Shown here: one piece after another, positions 5,850-11,958 of the stretch | Layout: every line of letters starts with the position of its first letter | Numbering within the stretch: position 1 is the stretch's first letter | Origin: a bacterium | GTDB lineage: Bacteria; Babelota; Babeliae; Babelales; RVW-14 | DNA: 11,958 bases | Direction of reading: 5' to 3' | Assembly (NCBI GenBank): GCA_030432505.1 | Contig: JAUIHA010000011.1 | Span: 1-11,958, forward strand | Notes under the pieces: model-generated | What the model was told of the DNA's origin: nothing | The model's database searches: none | The model's input: only the letters and a program-made list of their open reading frames with translations | Translations under genes and position numbers: made by a program

Positions 5850-6955
5850 TAGTAAAAACGTCTGATCGCAATATTATTCAGCCATCCAAGACTCGCCAAG
5901 TTAATCCACAAATTGGTTAGACCGTAACTAAAAAGTGGTAGTGGAATGCCAACAACTGGCAAAATACCTATTACCATGCCAATATTGATACATACCGACA
6001 ACAAAATATGAGCAATTAAGCCGAGAGCAATAATCTGATCAAAAAACGATGTAACGTCCATGACAACCAGGAAGAGTCTGATAAACAAAAGCAAGAAAAG
6101 CAGAAGCACAAGGAGTGCTCCTAGAAAGCCCCACTCCTCACAAATCACCGAAAAAATAAAATCTGTGTGATCTTCAGGCAAAAAATTCAGTTTACTCTGA
6201 GTCCCTTGCAGAAAGCCCTTGCCCGTTAAACCACCCGAACCTATTGCTATTTTTGATTGTTCAACTTGATACCGTTCTTTTTTTACATCGCCATAACCAA
6301 ATAAAACTTTGATTCGCTTTTGCTGATATGGTTTTAAAAAGGTCCACAAAATTGGCGCGCCTAAAACTATCAAGCATCCTGAAATAATAAAAAATTTACG
6401 ATTCAAGCCAATAAACCACAACATCAAAAGTCCTGAAAACAAAACGATGAGCGCTGTTCCCAAGTCTGGTTGTTTTCGAATAAGAATAAAACTGGCAAAA
6501 AGAATACCCAGAGGATAAAGAAAATTTTTAATCGGGATGGTTTTACTTCCCCCGTATTTTTTTAATACATTGCTTGAAAAGAAGCTCGCTATAAAAACCG
6601 GTAAAAAAAGCTTTACAACCTCAGAGGGCTGAAACCGGAAAAAATAAAGTGAAATCCACCGCTTTGCACCCATACCAATCCAACCACCAAGAATGGTATA
6701 CACCAGCATGGCAAGCACCACATAATACGCTTGATAACCAACCTTTGAAAAACTTCGTAGGTCTTTAAAGCAAAAGAAAGCATACAAGACCATACCACTA
6801 ATCATGCCAAACGCCTGTTTTTTAAAAAATAAAGAAAATGGCCTATCAGGTCGGTATGTTGAACTAAAAACAAACAGAAGTCCAAACATTAGCATCAAAA
6901 TGGTAATGGTAAAGCTGAACCAATCAAAATAACGAAGAGATCTTTTTATACTCAT
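5846..6955 (-). CDS. rodA: RodA, SEDS-family peptidoglycan glycosyltransferase
   Basis: This 369-residue protein with about ten membrane spans polymerises lipid II into glycan strands for side-wall growth, together with a class B PBP (PBP2/MrdA). SEDS landmarks are GAKRWISL..RFQPSE (96-112), KQPDLGTAL (161-169), YQVEQSKIAIGSGGLTGKG (229-247), and LPEDHTDFIFSVICEEWGF (259-277) with the catalytic-site aspartate D265. NIGMVIGILPVVGIPLPLFSYG (324-345) follows. RodA is preferred over FtsW because of the GSGGLTGKGFLQGTQS loop, the length and the lack of a long tail. The usual FSYGG(S/T) reads FSYGLTN here. No SD is visible before the ATG, and no mreBCD or mrdA is in the window. It converges on PIG-L with a 4-bp stop overlap and has no dedicated terminator. 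Confidence 0.93.
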   Translation of the reverse strand: MSIKRSLRYFDWFSFTITILMLMFGLLFVFSSTYRPDRPFSLFFKKQAFGMISGMVLYAFFCFKDLRSFSKVGYQAYYVVLAMLVYTILGGWIGMGAKRWISLYFFRFQPSEVVKLFLPVFIASFFSSNVLKKYGGSKTIPIKNFLYPLGILFASFILIRKQPDLGTALIVLFSGLLMLWFIGLNRKFFIISGCLIVLGAPILWTFLKPYQQKRIKVLFGYGDVKKERYQVEQSKIAIGSGGLTGKGFLQGTQSKLNFLPEDHTDFIFSVICEEWGFLGALLVLLLFLLLFIRLFLVVMDVTSFFDQIIALGLIAHILLSVCINIGMVIGILPVVGIPLPLFSYGLTNLWINLASLGWLNNIAIRRFYY

Positions 6956-7045
6956 ATAATCAACACTTCGATTTTTACATTTTTAGGGTAAACTTGAATC
7001 TGTAGCATACCATAGGTCGCTGGCTCTCGAAAGAACAGGATACAC
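6956..7045. promoter_or_regulatory. Divergent rodA/sbcC spacer, presumed promoters
   Basis: These 90 bp separate two divergent starts and must hold promoters for both. I see no clear -35/-10 pair in either direction; the nearest is TAGCAT at 7003-7008 with a poor T-rich -35. The sbcC SD AGGA (7037-7040) is 5 nt before its ATG. Confidence 0.3.
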
Positions 7046-9766
7046 ATGATTCCTCGCAAGTTAGAACTTAAAAACTTTTTAAGTTATCCCGATAGCGTTC
7101 AAACAATTGATTTCAGTGATCATTCACTTATTTGTCTTTCGGGAAAAAATGGTCACGGTAAATCTGCTCTACTTGATGCCATTACCTGGGCCCTGTGGGG
7201 ACAAGCCCGAAAAGTTTCTGGCACCATTAAAGCTGACGATGGGCTATTGCGCCTTGGACAAACGCGAATGATGGTCAGTCTTGAGTTTAGCGTTGGCGAA
7301 AAGGTATACCGTGTCAGACGTGAATATGCAAAAACATATGGTAAGCCACATGCATCCTTTGATGTAGAGGCCTACGATGAAAGTAGAGAAAAATTTGTTT
7401 CGCTTACCGATAAAACAATTCGAAAAACCCAACAAAAAGTTGAAGAGCTCGTTGGGCTTGATTTTGACACCTTCATTAATTCTGCATTTCTCAAGCAAGG
7501 GCAATCAAACGAATTTTCAAAAAAGACACCAAAAGAACGCAAACAAATTTTAGCAAACATCCTTAATCTTTCACGTTACGACACGCTTCAGCAACAAGCA
7601 CTTGAAATTTCACGCAAACACGCAGAAGAAAAACGCCTTCTCAATAAGCTGCAAGAACAATGCCTCATTGAACTAGAAAAAGAGGATACGGTAAAAAAAG
7701 ATCTGCTCGCATCAAAAAAAGATCTTGAAGAGACAAATAAAAAAAATGAATCGCTACATAAAAAACTTTTTGATATCGAGCAACAAGTAAAAGCACATGA
7801 ACAGGTTGCACGAGAAGTTGAGCTTTGTACAAAAGAAATTGCTACAACACGCCAAAAAATCCAAAAACGACAAAAGGAACTTTCTGCTCTACGAGATTCA
7901 TGGAAACAAACACATGCTTTTTCACTTCGCCTGCCAAGCGCACAGCAAATCGACGTTAGAAAAAAATCATTAGAGCAAGAAGAAAAACAATTTTTGGAGC
8001 AAAAACAAAAGCTCATTGCTATTAAAGAAAAATCTCTTCAATTCAAAGAACTGCAGCAAAAACGAACCTATGAAATTACTGCGGCAAGTGAAAAAGAGAT
8101 TAGCACCTCAAAAATCCAACTCGAAAAATCAGACATCACGCTCGAACACTTAAAAAAAGCAATGAAAGAAAAGGAGGTCACGCTCAAGAAAATTATTGAT
8201 CTCAAAGCTGAATTGTCAGCAACACAAAAACAACTCGAAAAAAAACTTAAAGAAAAAGATTCATTTTTAAAACAATTTGATGAGTTTAAAAAGAATTTTG
8301 AAAAGCGCCGCTCATTTTACCAAACACTTGTTCAACGGGGTAACCTTGGAAAAAAAGATCTTGAAAATCTTGCGCTCAAAAAAGACATTGCTTGTGATAC
8401 ATCAAACCCTGCATGCCCAATGTGTCAGCAAATTTTGACAGCAAAAAGAAAACAATTCCTCACCACACAGTTTGGAAAAGAAGAGCAGTTTCTTCACTAT
8501 CGTCTCAATAGACTCAAACAATTAATTATCAAACTCAAAAAAATACTTCTCGAACAACACGAAGAACTCAAGACGCACACTAAAACGTATGACTCATTCA
8601 CACAAGTTGCAACGCAATATGAAGAGCTTTTAAAAAAGATTGAAAAAACAGAAATCGAAAATAAAGAGCTCAATAAAGAGCTCGAGGTTCTCCAAAAAGA
8701 CTTAAAACGTGAGGGTGCTCATAATAAGCTGCTCCAGGTTAATTATAAAAAAATCACGGAAAAAAATGACAAGCTTTTGCCGGAAGATCTAGAACTTAAA
8801 AAGATTGCTGAACAACTCAAAGCGCTAGAAGGCGAACAAAAAAAACTCGCGTTTGATGAAAAAGCCTACCAAGCACTTCAAGAGAAAAAAGAACGACTTC
8901 AAAAGTCTCTTGAAAAAATTGATGGAATCAAAAAAGATCTAGAAAAACAACAAGAGCGAAAAACACTCATAATAGAATACTGCTCACAGCTCAAAGAGCT
9001 TAAGACAATGTTACGCAAACAAGAACAAGAGCTTAAGAGCTTCTCGCTCAAGCCAGAAGATCTAAAAAAATGCCTTCAAGAAATGCAGGTCGTAAAAAAT
9101 GAAATTCTGAGTCTGACAAAACATAAAGAGGCAATGTTACCAAAGATTGGCAAGCTTGAAAACGAACAACAACGCCTTGAACAACTTAAAAAAGAACGCA
9201 CTCTTCGCATCAAGGAAATAAACAAGCTCAATGACGAAATTGAAAACTATCAGATTTTAGGGCAAGCATTCAGTAAAAATGGGATTCAGGCGCTGCTTAT
9301 TGAAGAAGCAATTCCTGAAATTGAGTCTGAAGCAAATCAAATACTTGCCAAACTCACGAATAATCAATCACAAATTTTTATGGAATCACTCAAAGATTTG
9401 AAAAGTGGTGGGGTTAAGGAAACATTAGATATCAAAATTTCAGACAGTGCCGGCATTCGCCCGTATGAAATGTTCTCCGGTGGTGAGGCATTTCGTATAG
9501 ACTTTGCCCTGCGTATAGCCATATCCAAGTTACTCGCACGTCGAGCAGGCACAGCACTCCAAACACTCATTATTGATGAGGGATTTGGTTCTCAAGACGA
9601 AGAAGGTCTCACGAGGCTCATGAATGCCATTCATACTATTCAGCATGATTTCTCGAAAATCATCATCGTTTCTCATCTTAACGAGTTTAAAGATAATTTC
9701 CCAGTTCATTTCATTGTAGAGAAAAACTCTGCGGGCTCGGCAATCCGAATAGAACAACGGGGTTAA
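7046..9766 (+). CDS. sbcC: SbcC/Rad50-type SMC-like ATPase, DNA double-strand end repair nuclease subunit
   Basis: This 906-residue ABC-type ATPase of the SbcC/Rad50 family opens and binds DNA ends and hairpins with the SbcD (Mre11-like) nuclease. The N-terminal lobe has Walker A GKNGHGKS (33-40) and the Q-loop Q151 in FLKQGQSNEF. Two long Lys/Glu/Gln-rich coiled-coil arms (about 170-450 and 465-740) flank a central zinc hook CPMC at 457-460, almost exactly mid-protein. The C-terminal lobe has the signature FSGGE (810-814), Walker B LIIDEGFG with D844-E845, and the switch histidine H877 in IIVSHLNEF. All ATPase motifs are intact. It is somewhat shorter than E. coli SbcC (about 1050) because the arms are shorter. 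No sbcD gene lies beside it, so the nuclease must be elsewhere if this is a complete system. Confidence 0.92.
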   Translation: MIPRKLELKNFLSYPDSVQTIDFSDHSLICLSGKNGHGKSALLDAITWALWGQARKVSGTIKADDGLLRLGQTRMMVSLEFSVGEKVYRVRREYAKTYGKPHASFDVEAYDESREKFVSLTDKTIRKTQQKVEELVGLDFDTFINSAFLKQGQSNEFSKKTPKERKQILANILNLSRYDTLQQQALEISRKHAEEKRLLNKLQEQCLIELEKEDTVKKDLLASKKDLEETNKKNESLHKKLFDIEQQVKAHEQVAREVELCTKEIATTRQKIQKRQKELSALRDSWKQTHAFSLRLPSAQQIDVRKKSLEQEEKQFLEQKQKLIAIKEKSLQFKELQQKRTYEITAASEKEISTSKIQLEKSDITLEHLKKAMKEKEVTLKKIIDLKAELSATQKQLEKKLKEKDSFLKQFDEFKKNFEKRRSFYQTLVQRGNLGKKDLENLALKKDIACDTSNPACPMCQQILTAKRKQFLTTQFGKEEQFLHYRLNRLKQLIIKLKKILLEQHEELKTHTKTYDSFTQVATQYEELLKKIEKTEIENKELNKELEVLQKDLKREGAHNKLLQVNYKKITEKNDKLLPEDLELKKIAEQLKALEGEQKKLAFDEKAYQALQEKKERLQKSLEKIDGIKKDLEKQQERKTLIIEYCSQLKELKTMLRKQEQELKSFSLKPEDLKKCLQEMQVVKNEILSLTKHKEAMLPKIGKLENEQQRLEQLKKERTLRIKEINKLNDEIENYQILGQAFSKNGIQALLIEEAIPEIESEANQILAKLTNNQSQIFMESLKDLKSGGVKETLDIKISDSAGIRPYEMFSGGEAFRIDFALRIAISKLLARRAGTALQTLIIDEGFGSQDEEGLTRLMNAIHTIQHDFSKIIIVSHLNEFKDNFPVHFIVEKNSAGSAIRIEQRG

Positions 9767-9778
9767 TTTCTTCAATTG

Positions 9779-9807
9779 TTGCATTTATCACCTCCCCCTG
9801 CTAGTCT
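9779..9807 (+). promoter_or_regulatory. Possible extended -10 promoter upstream of a small ORF
   Basis: TTGCAT (9779-9784) and TAGTCT (9802-9807) are 17 bp apart, with a TG dinucleotide one base before the -10 (TGCTAGTCT). Transcription would start near 9814 and run about 230 nt to the terminator at 10019-10050. A small hairpin (CTGG-AAA-CCAG, 9806-9816) lies at the start site. The match is moderate and could be chance. Confidence 0.35.
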
Positions 9808-9854
9808 GGAAACCAGTTAGTTCAATATTTCTGTGTAAGTTGGTAGGAAAAAAG

Positions 9855-9992
9855 ATGAAAGATACTCGAAATTCTCAATCTATCCTTTCCCCAACAACTC
9901 CTTATCTCTATATCTCAGGTGCCTGGTTCTTTACACGTTTATACGTTGTATTTATTGCCATTACCAAACGATGGCTAGGCTGGGATATATAA
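9855..9992 (+). CDS. Small 45-residue putative membrane protein
   Basis: This short ORF begins at an ATG with AGGAAAAAAG immediately upstream (AGG about 7 nt from the start). The first 16 residues are polar (MKDTRNSQSILSPTTP). They are followed by an aromatic-rich hydrophobic stretch (17-36, including YLYISGAWFFTRLYVVFIAI) with one internal Arg, then a short tail TKRWLGWDI with basic and Trp residues. That pattern suits a single-span membrane peptide with a cytoplasmic C-terminus. It sits alone between sbcC and an intrinsic terminator, with its own possible promoter, so it may be a one-gene transcript. I do not recognise a family. The SD and the placement of the stop before the terminator are the main arguments that it is real. 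Confidence 0.5.
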   Translation: MKDTRNSQSILSPTTPYLYISGAWFFTRLYVVFIAITKRWLGWDI

Positions 9993-10018
9993 GAAACGAG
10001 TAAAATAAGTAAAATCAA

Positions 10019-10050
10019 AAGGTCCCAGCGAAAAACTGGGGCCTTTTTTT
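10019..10050 (+). terminator. Intrinsic terminator after the 45-residue ORF
   Basis: A 10-bp stem AAGGTCCCAG (10019-10028) pairs with CTGGGGCCTT (10036-10045), with one G-T wobble, around the loop CGAAAAA. The T-run continues to 10050. It lies 27 bp after the small ORF's stop and separates it from the ABC importer group. Confidence 0.88.
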
Positions 10051-10078
10051 ATGAGGATTTTAGAGGGGAGAAAGTAAG

Positions 10079-10174
10079 ATGATTGCAGAAATAGTTGCTC
10101 TGATGCTGATAATCGGTAATATTATAATGATACGAGTTGCATACGTACAACTCATCTCACTTCTTTTGAAGTAA
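10079..10174 (+). CDS. Very small (31-residue) putative transmembrane peptide
   Basis: This 31-codon ORF has a very strong SD, GAGGGGAG (10063-10070), 8 nt before the ATG. Nearly the whole product is hydrophobic: residues 1-18 form an Ile/Leu/Met-rich span with a single Glu at position 4, then R19, and a second hydrophobic stretch ends in Lys. It lies between the intrinsic terminator at 10019-10050 and the ABC importer substrate-binding gene 40 bp downstream, so it may be the first gene of that operon. It could be a small accessory subunit, a leader peptide controlling the importer, or chance. The unusually good SD favours translation; no family is recognised. Confidence 0.48.
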   Translation: MIAEIVALMLIIGNIIMIRVAYVQLISLLLK

Positions 10175-10214
10175 ATGAGTTTATTAAACCACTATTTGGA
10201 AAGGGTCAAGTGTC

Positions 10215-11198
10215 ATGATTCAAGAAGAGTCGAAGATTAGGAATTTACTCACCGTTGGAATCCCTCTTGCCATTGCGGTGTTTATAACCTTTTTTATCGG
10301 CAGAAAATATATGCTGAAAAAAAAACCTGATCTTATTATCGGCATTCTTCAAACAATCTCACATCCAGCACTTGATCGAGCTCGTGCCGGTTTTTTGGAC
10401 CTAGTTAAAAAGAAACTTAAGGGCAAAAACGTCGCCTTCATCTACCAAAATGGTGAAGGATCTATTCCTCAGCTCCACAGTATGGCAAAGAGCCTACACA
10501 CAAAAGCTGATGCTTTTTATGCAATAGGAACACCAGCAGCACAAACGCTTGCCAATGTTGAAAAGAAAAAGCCCATCGTAATATCCGCAATTACCGATCC
10601 AAAAGCGGCAGGCCTTCGTCGACCAGGATCAAATGTATGTGGAACAAGCGATATGATCAATATTCCAAATCAGATCAAGATGCTTAAAGCACTTATTCCC
10701 ACTGCAAAAAAAGTAGCCCTCATCTATAACCCTGGTGAAATAAACTCAGTTACTATGGTTAAAAAGATGGAAGAAGAAATTGAAAACCAAAATCTTATCG
10801 CAACTAAAGTTGGTATCGCAAGCGAATCTGAACTTGGAGCTGCAATCATTATTGCGGCAAAAAAAGCAGATGTCCTTCTTACCCCACTCGACAACCTCAT
10901 TGTTGGAGCAATGCCAACCGTTGCAGGTCTCTCACTTAAAGCAAAAAAAGCGTTAATTGTGAGTGACAATCCATCAGTTGAACGTGGTGCTCTTGCATCA
11001 GCTGGTGTCGACTACTATGAGTGTGGAAAACTTTCAGGGAAAATTATGCTTCAAGTCTTATTTGAAGATAAAAATCCGATGGATATTCCAATCCAACAAC
11101 CTGAAAAATTGAGCATCATTGTAAATCAAAAAACTCTTGATTCTTTGAAGCTTTCTATTCCAGAATCTCTCAAGCAACACGTAAAACTCATCAAGTGA
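10215..11198 (+). CDS. TrpX-type ABC importer substrate-binding protein (PF04392-like)
   Basis: This 327-residue type I periplasmic-binding protein of the ABC_sub_bind (TrpX/YtrX-like) family captures a small ligand for import. Streptococcal TrpXYZ is proposed to take up tryptophan; the ligand here is unknown. The family start IIGILQTISHPALDRARAGFLDLV is at residues 41-64. Later family features are FYAIGTPAAQTLAN, VISAITDPKAAGL, GTSD, a VALIYNPGEINS hinge, DNPSVERGALASAGVDYYECGKLSG and a C-terminal LSIIVNQKTLDSL. Residues 11-28 form one hydrophobic segment without a lipobox Cys or a clear AxA cleavage site, so it looks membrane-anchored. The segment is followed by a basic stretch (RKYMLKKK), which is odd for an exported protein. 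GGAAAGGG lies about 9 nt upstream. The permease gene follows after 25 bp. Confidence 0.87.
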   Translation: MIQEESKIRNLLTVGIPLAIAVFITFFIGRKYMLKKKPDLIIGILQTISHPALDRARAGFLDLVKKKLKGKNVAFIYQNGEGSIPQLHSMAKSLHTKADAFYAIGTPAAQTLANVEKKKPIVISAITDPKAAGLRRPGSNVCGTSDMINIPNQIKMLKALIPTAKKVALIYNPGEINSVTMVKKMEEEIENQNLIATKVGIASESELGAAIIIAAKKADVLLTPLDNLIVGAMPTVAGLSLKAKKALIVSDNPSVERGALASAGVDYYECGKLSGKIMLQVLFEDKNPMDIPIQQPEKLSIIVNQKTLDSLKLSIPESLKQHVKLIK

Positions 11199-11223
11199 TT
11201 TTTAACTATTTTATAGGAATATA

Positions 11224-11757
11224 ATGAATGAATTATTCGTGCTCGGCCAAAACGTCATTGAACTTGGTTTGATATACTCACTTGTTGTTTTGAGTATGCA
11301 TCTTACCTCACGAATCATTAAATTCGATGATCTGACCGTAACCGGAAGCTTTGGTATTGGTGGTGCAATCAGTGCACAGCTTTTAGTCATGGGCGTAAAT
11401 CCTATTATCAAGTTTCCTGTTGTCATTGCATCTGGTTGCTTTCTTGGCCTTTGTACCGGACTTCTTCATACTAAGCTCAATATGAATAACCTGATTAGTG
11501 GTATTGTAATTTCAACAGCCGCTTTTTCTATCAACCTAAAAATTGCAGGACCAAACATTGCACTTGGACCAGTAATGACGTTGTTTGAAATTATTCCATT
11601 CCAGATTCTCGAAGACTATCGACACCTTATTATCCTTTCAGTACTTATCATTACTGCATTCGCTCTTGTAAAATGGTTTTTACAAACGCAAATGGGTTTT
11701 ATGCTCAAAGCAGTTGGTGATAATCCACAAATGTTGACCAATCTTGGAAAAAGCATA
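11224..11757 (+). CDS. TrpY-type ABC importer permease, truncated by a sequence junction
   Basis: About 178 residues of a BPD_transp_2 (LivH/TrpY-like) permease are present, from a total usually near 290. It forms the membrane channel for the substrate-binding protein upstream. Family-like segments include DDLTVTGSFGIGGAISA (about 36-52), a transmembrane stretch with GLCTGLLHTKLNMNNLISGIVIS, and MGFMLKAVGDNPQMLTNLGKS near residue 160-177. That last part is the cytoplasmic loop that contacts the ATPase. After KSI (11755-11757) the reading runs into unrelated sequence and stops 11 codons later (11791-11793). The break coincides with antisense coding of another protein family, so this is a contig artefact or rearrangement rather than a natural short permease. 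An SD (AGGA) is 5 nt before the ATG. The ATPase gene (TrpZ-like) is expected beyond the break and is absent. Confidence 0.85.
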
Positions 11758-11957
11758 TACTCCGACTCTTCTTTGTCTGTGATAAACATATAATCATCTG
11801 CTGGGGTGTTGATAGCAAAATCAACATTTTCAGGGGGTCCCCATTGCCCTGAAGCGCCCAATTCTGATTTAAAGATATCATAACCTCCCATGCTGTTATG
11901 GCCTTTGGAAGCAAAATACAGAACTTTACCATTTGGATGTAAATAGGGATATTCCTC
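11758..11957 (-). CDS. Fragment of a PD40/OmpA-type beta-propeller protein (Bacteroidota-like), both ends missing
   Basis: The minus strand is open from the right edge to the junction (about 66 codons). It reads EEYPYLHPNGKVLYFASKGH, then NSMGGYDIFKS, GQWGPPENVDFAINTPADDY and FITDKEESEY. This is the WD40-like (PD40) repeat pattern of Bacteroidota outer-membrane OmpA-family proteins such as gliding/type IX secretion-associated PorE-like proteins, where YPYLHPNGKxLYFASxGHxSMGGYDIF is characteristic. There is no start or stop of its own within the fragment. It faces the truncated permease head-to-head and has no relation to the ABC importer. I infer foreign sequence joined at 11752-11760, probably by assembly. 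Confidence 0.75.
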
Positions 11958-11958
11958 A

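Noticed and set aside
7588..8016. 142-residue minus-strand ORF rich in Ser, Phe and Cys
   Set aside because: It is antisense to the Lys/Glu-rich SbcC coiled coil; such composition is the usual complement shadow.
11224..11793. A natural 189-residue permease
   Set aside because: The last 11 codons are antisense of a PD40-protein reading, and the family needs about 290 residues, so the stop is an artefact of the junction.
1..11958. CRISPR array, cas genes, prophage, transposase, toxin-antitoxin or tRNA genes
   Set aside because: No regularly spaced repeats, no recognisable transposase or phage protein and no tRNA cloverleaf were seen on reading both strands.

Overview
The window looks like one metagenomic contig from a low-GC, Gram-negative-type bacterium with densely packed genes. 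Sigma70-type promoters and Shine-Dalgarno (SD) sites are easy to see. The gene set (SpoIID-family amidase enhancer/lytic transglycosylase, YdjM-type membrane protein, TatD, HU, CPBP protease, PIG-L deacetylase, RodA, SbcC, a TrpXY-type ABC importer) and the protein style (AT-rich Lys/Ile/Phe-rich proteins, short secreted orphan) would suit Candidatus Dependentiae (TM6) or a similar host-associated lineage. That assignment is inference from general impression, with no marker gene to confirm it.

Layout. Positions 2-1108 (+) hold a SpoIID-domain protein that runs off the left edge. It converges with a small secreted orphan (1111-1602, -). A divergent spacer carrying a tandem GTATAC motif separates the orphan from a YdjM/DUF457-type membrane protein (1683-2159, +). 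Positions 2160-2746 carry no protein gene. They hold a complete-looking stand-alone transcription unit: a near-consensus promoter, about 370 nt with several hairpins and an 11-nt direct repeat, and a strong intrinsic terminator. I could not match it to tmRNA, RNase P RNA, SRP RNA or 6S RNA, and it is the best candidate here for something undescribed. TatD (2747-3553, -) follows, then an AT-rich spacer with divergent promoters for tatD and the HU gene (3870-4151, +). HU is followed by a CPBP intramembrane protease (4175-5056) and an overlapping membrane-anchored PIG-L deacetylase (5043-5849). RodA (5846-6955, -) converges on PIG-L with overlapping stop codons. SbcC (7046-9766, +) is divergent from rodA. 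The stretch 9767-10214 holds two tiny membrane-protein ORFs with good SD sites and an intrinsic terminator between them. Then come an ABC importer substrate-binding protein (10215-11198) and its permease (from 11224).

The permease breaks off near 11752-11760. From there to the right edge the sequence encodes, on the minus strand, a piece of a PD40/OmpA-type beta-propeller protein typical of Bacteroidota. This is most simply an assembly chimera at a contig end.

Functional themes: cell-envelope and peptidoglycan work (SpoIID, RodA, CPBP, PIG-L), DNA structure and repair (HU, SbcC, TatD), and small-molecule import (TrpXY-like). Apart from CPBP/PIG-L and the importer genes, neighbours do not look like tight functional operons.
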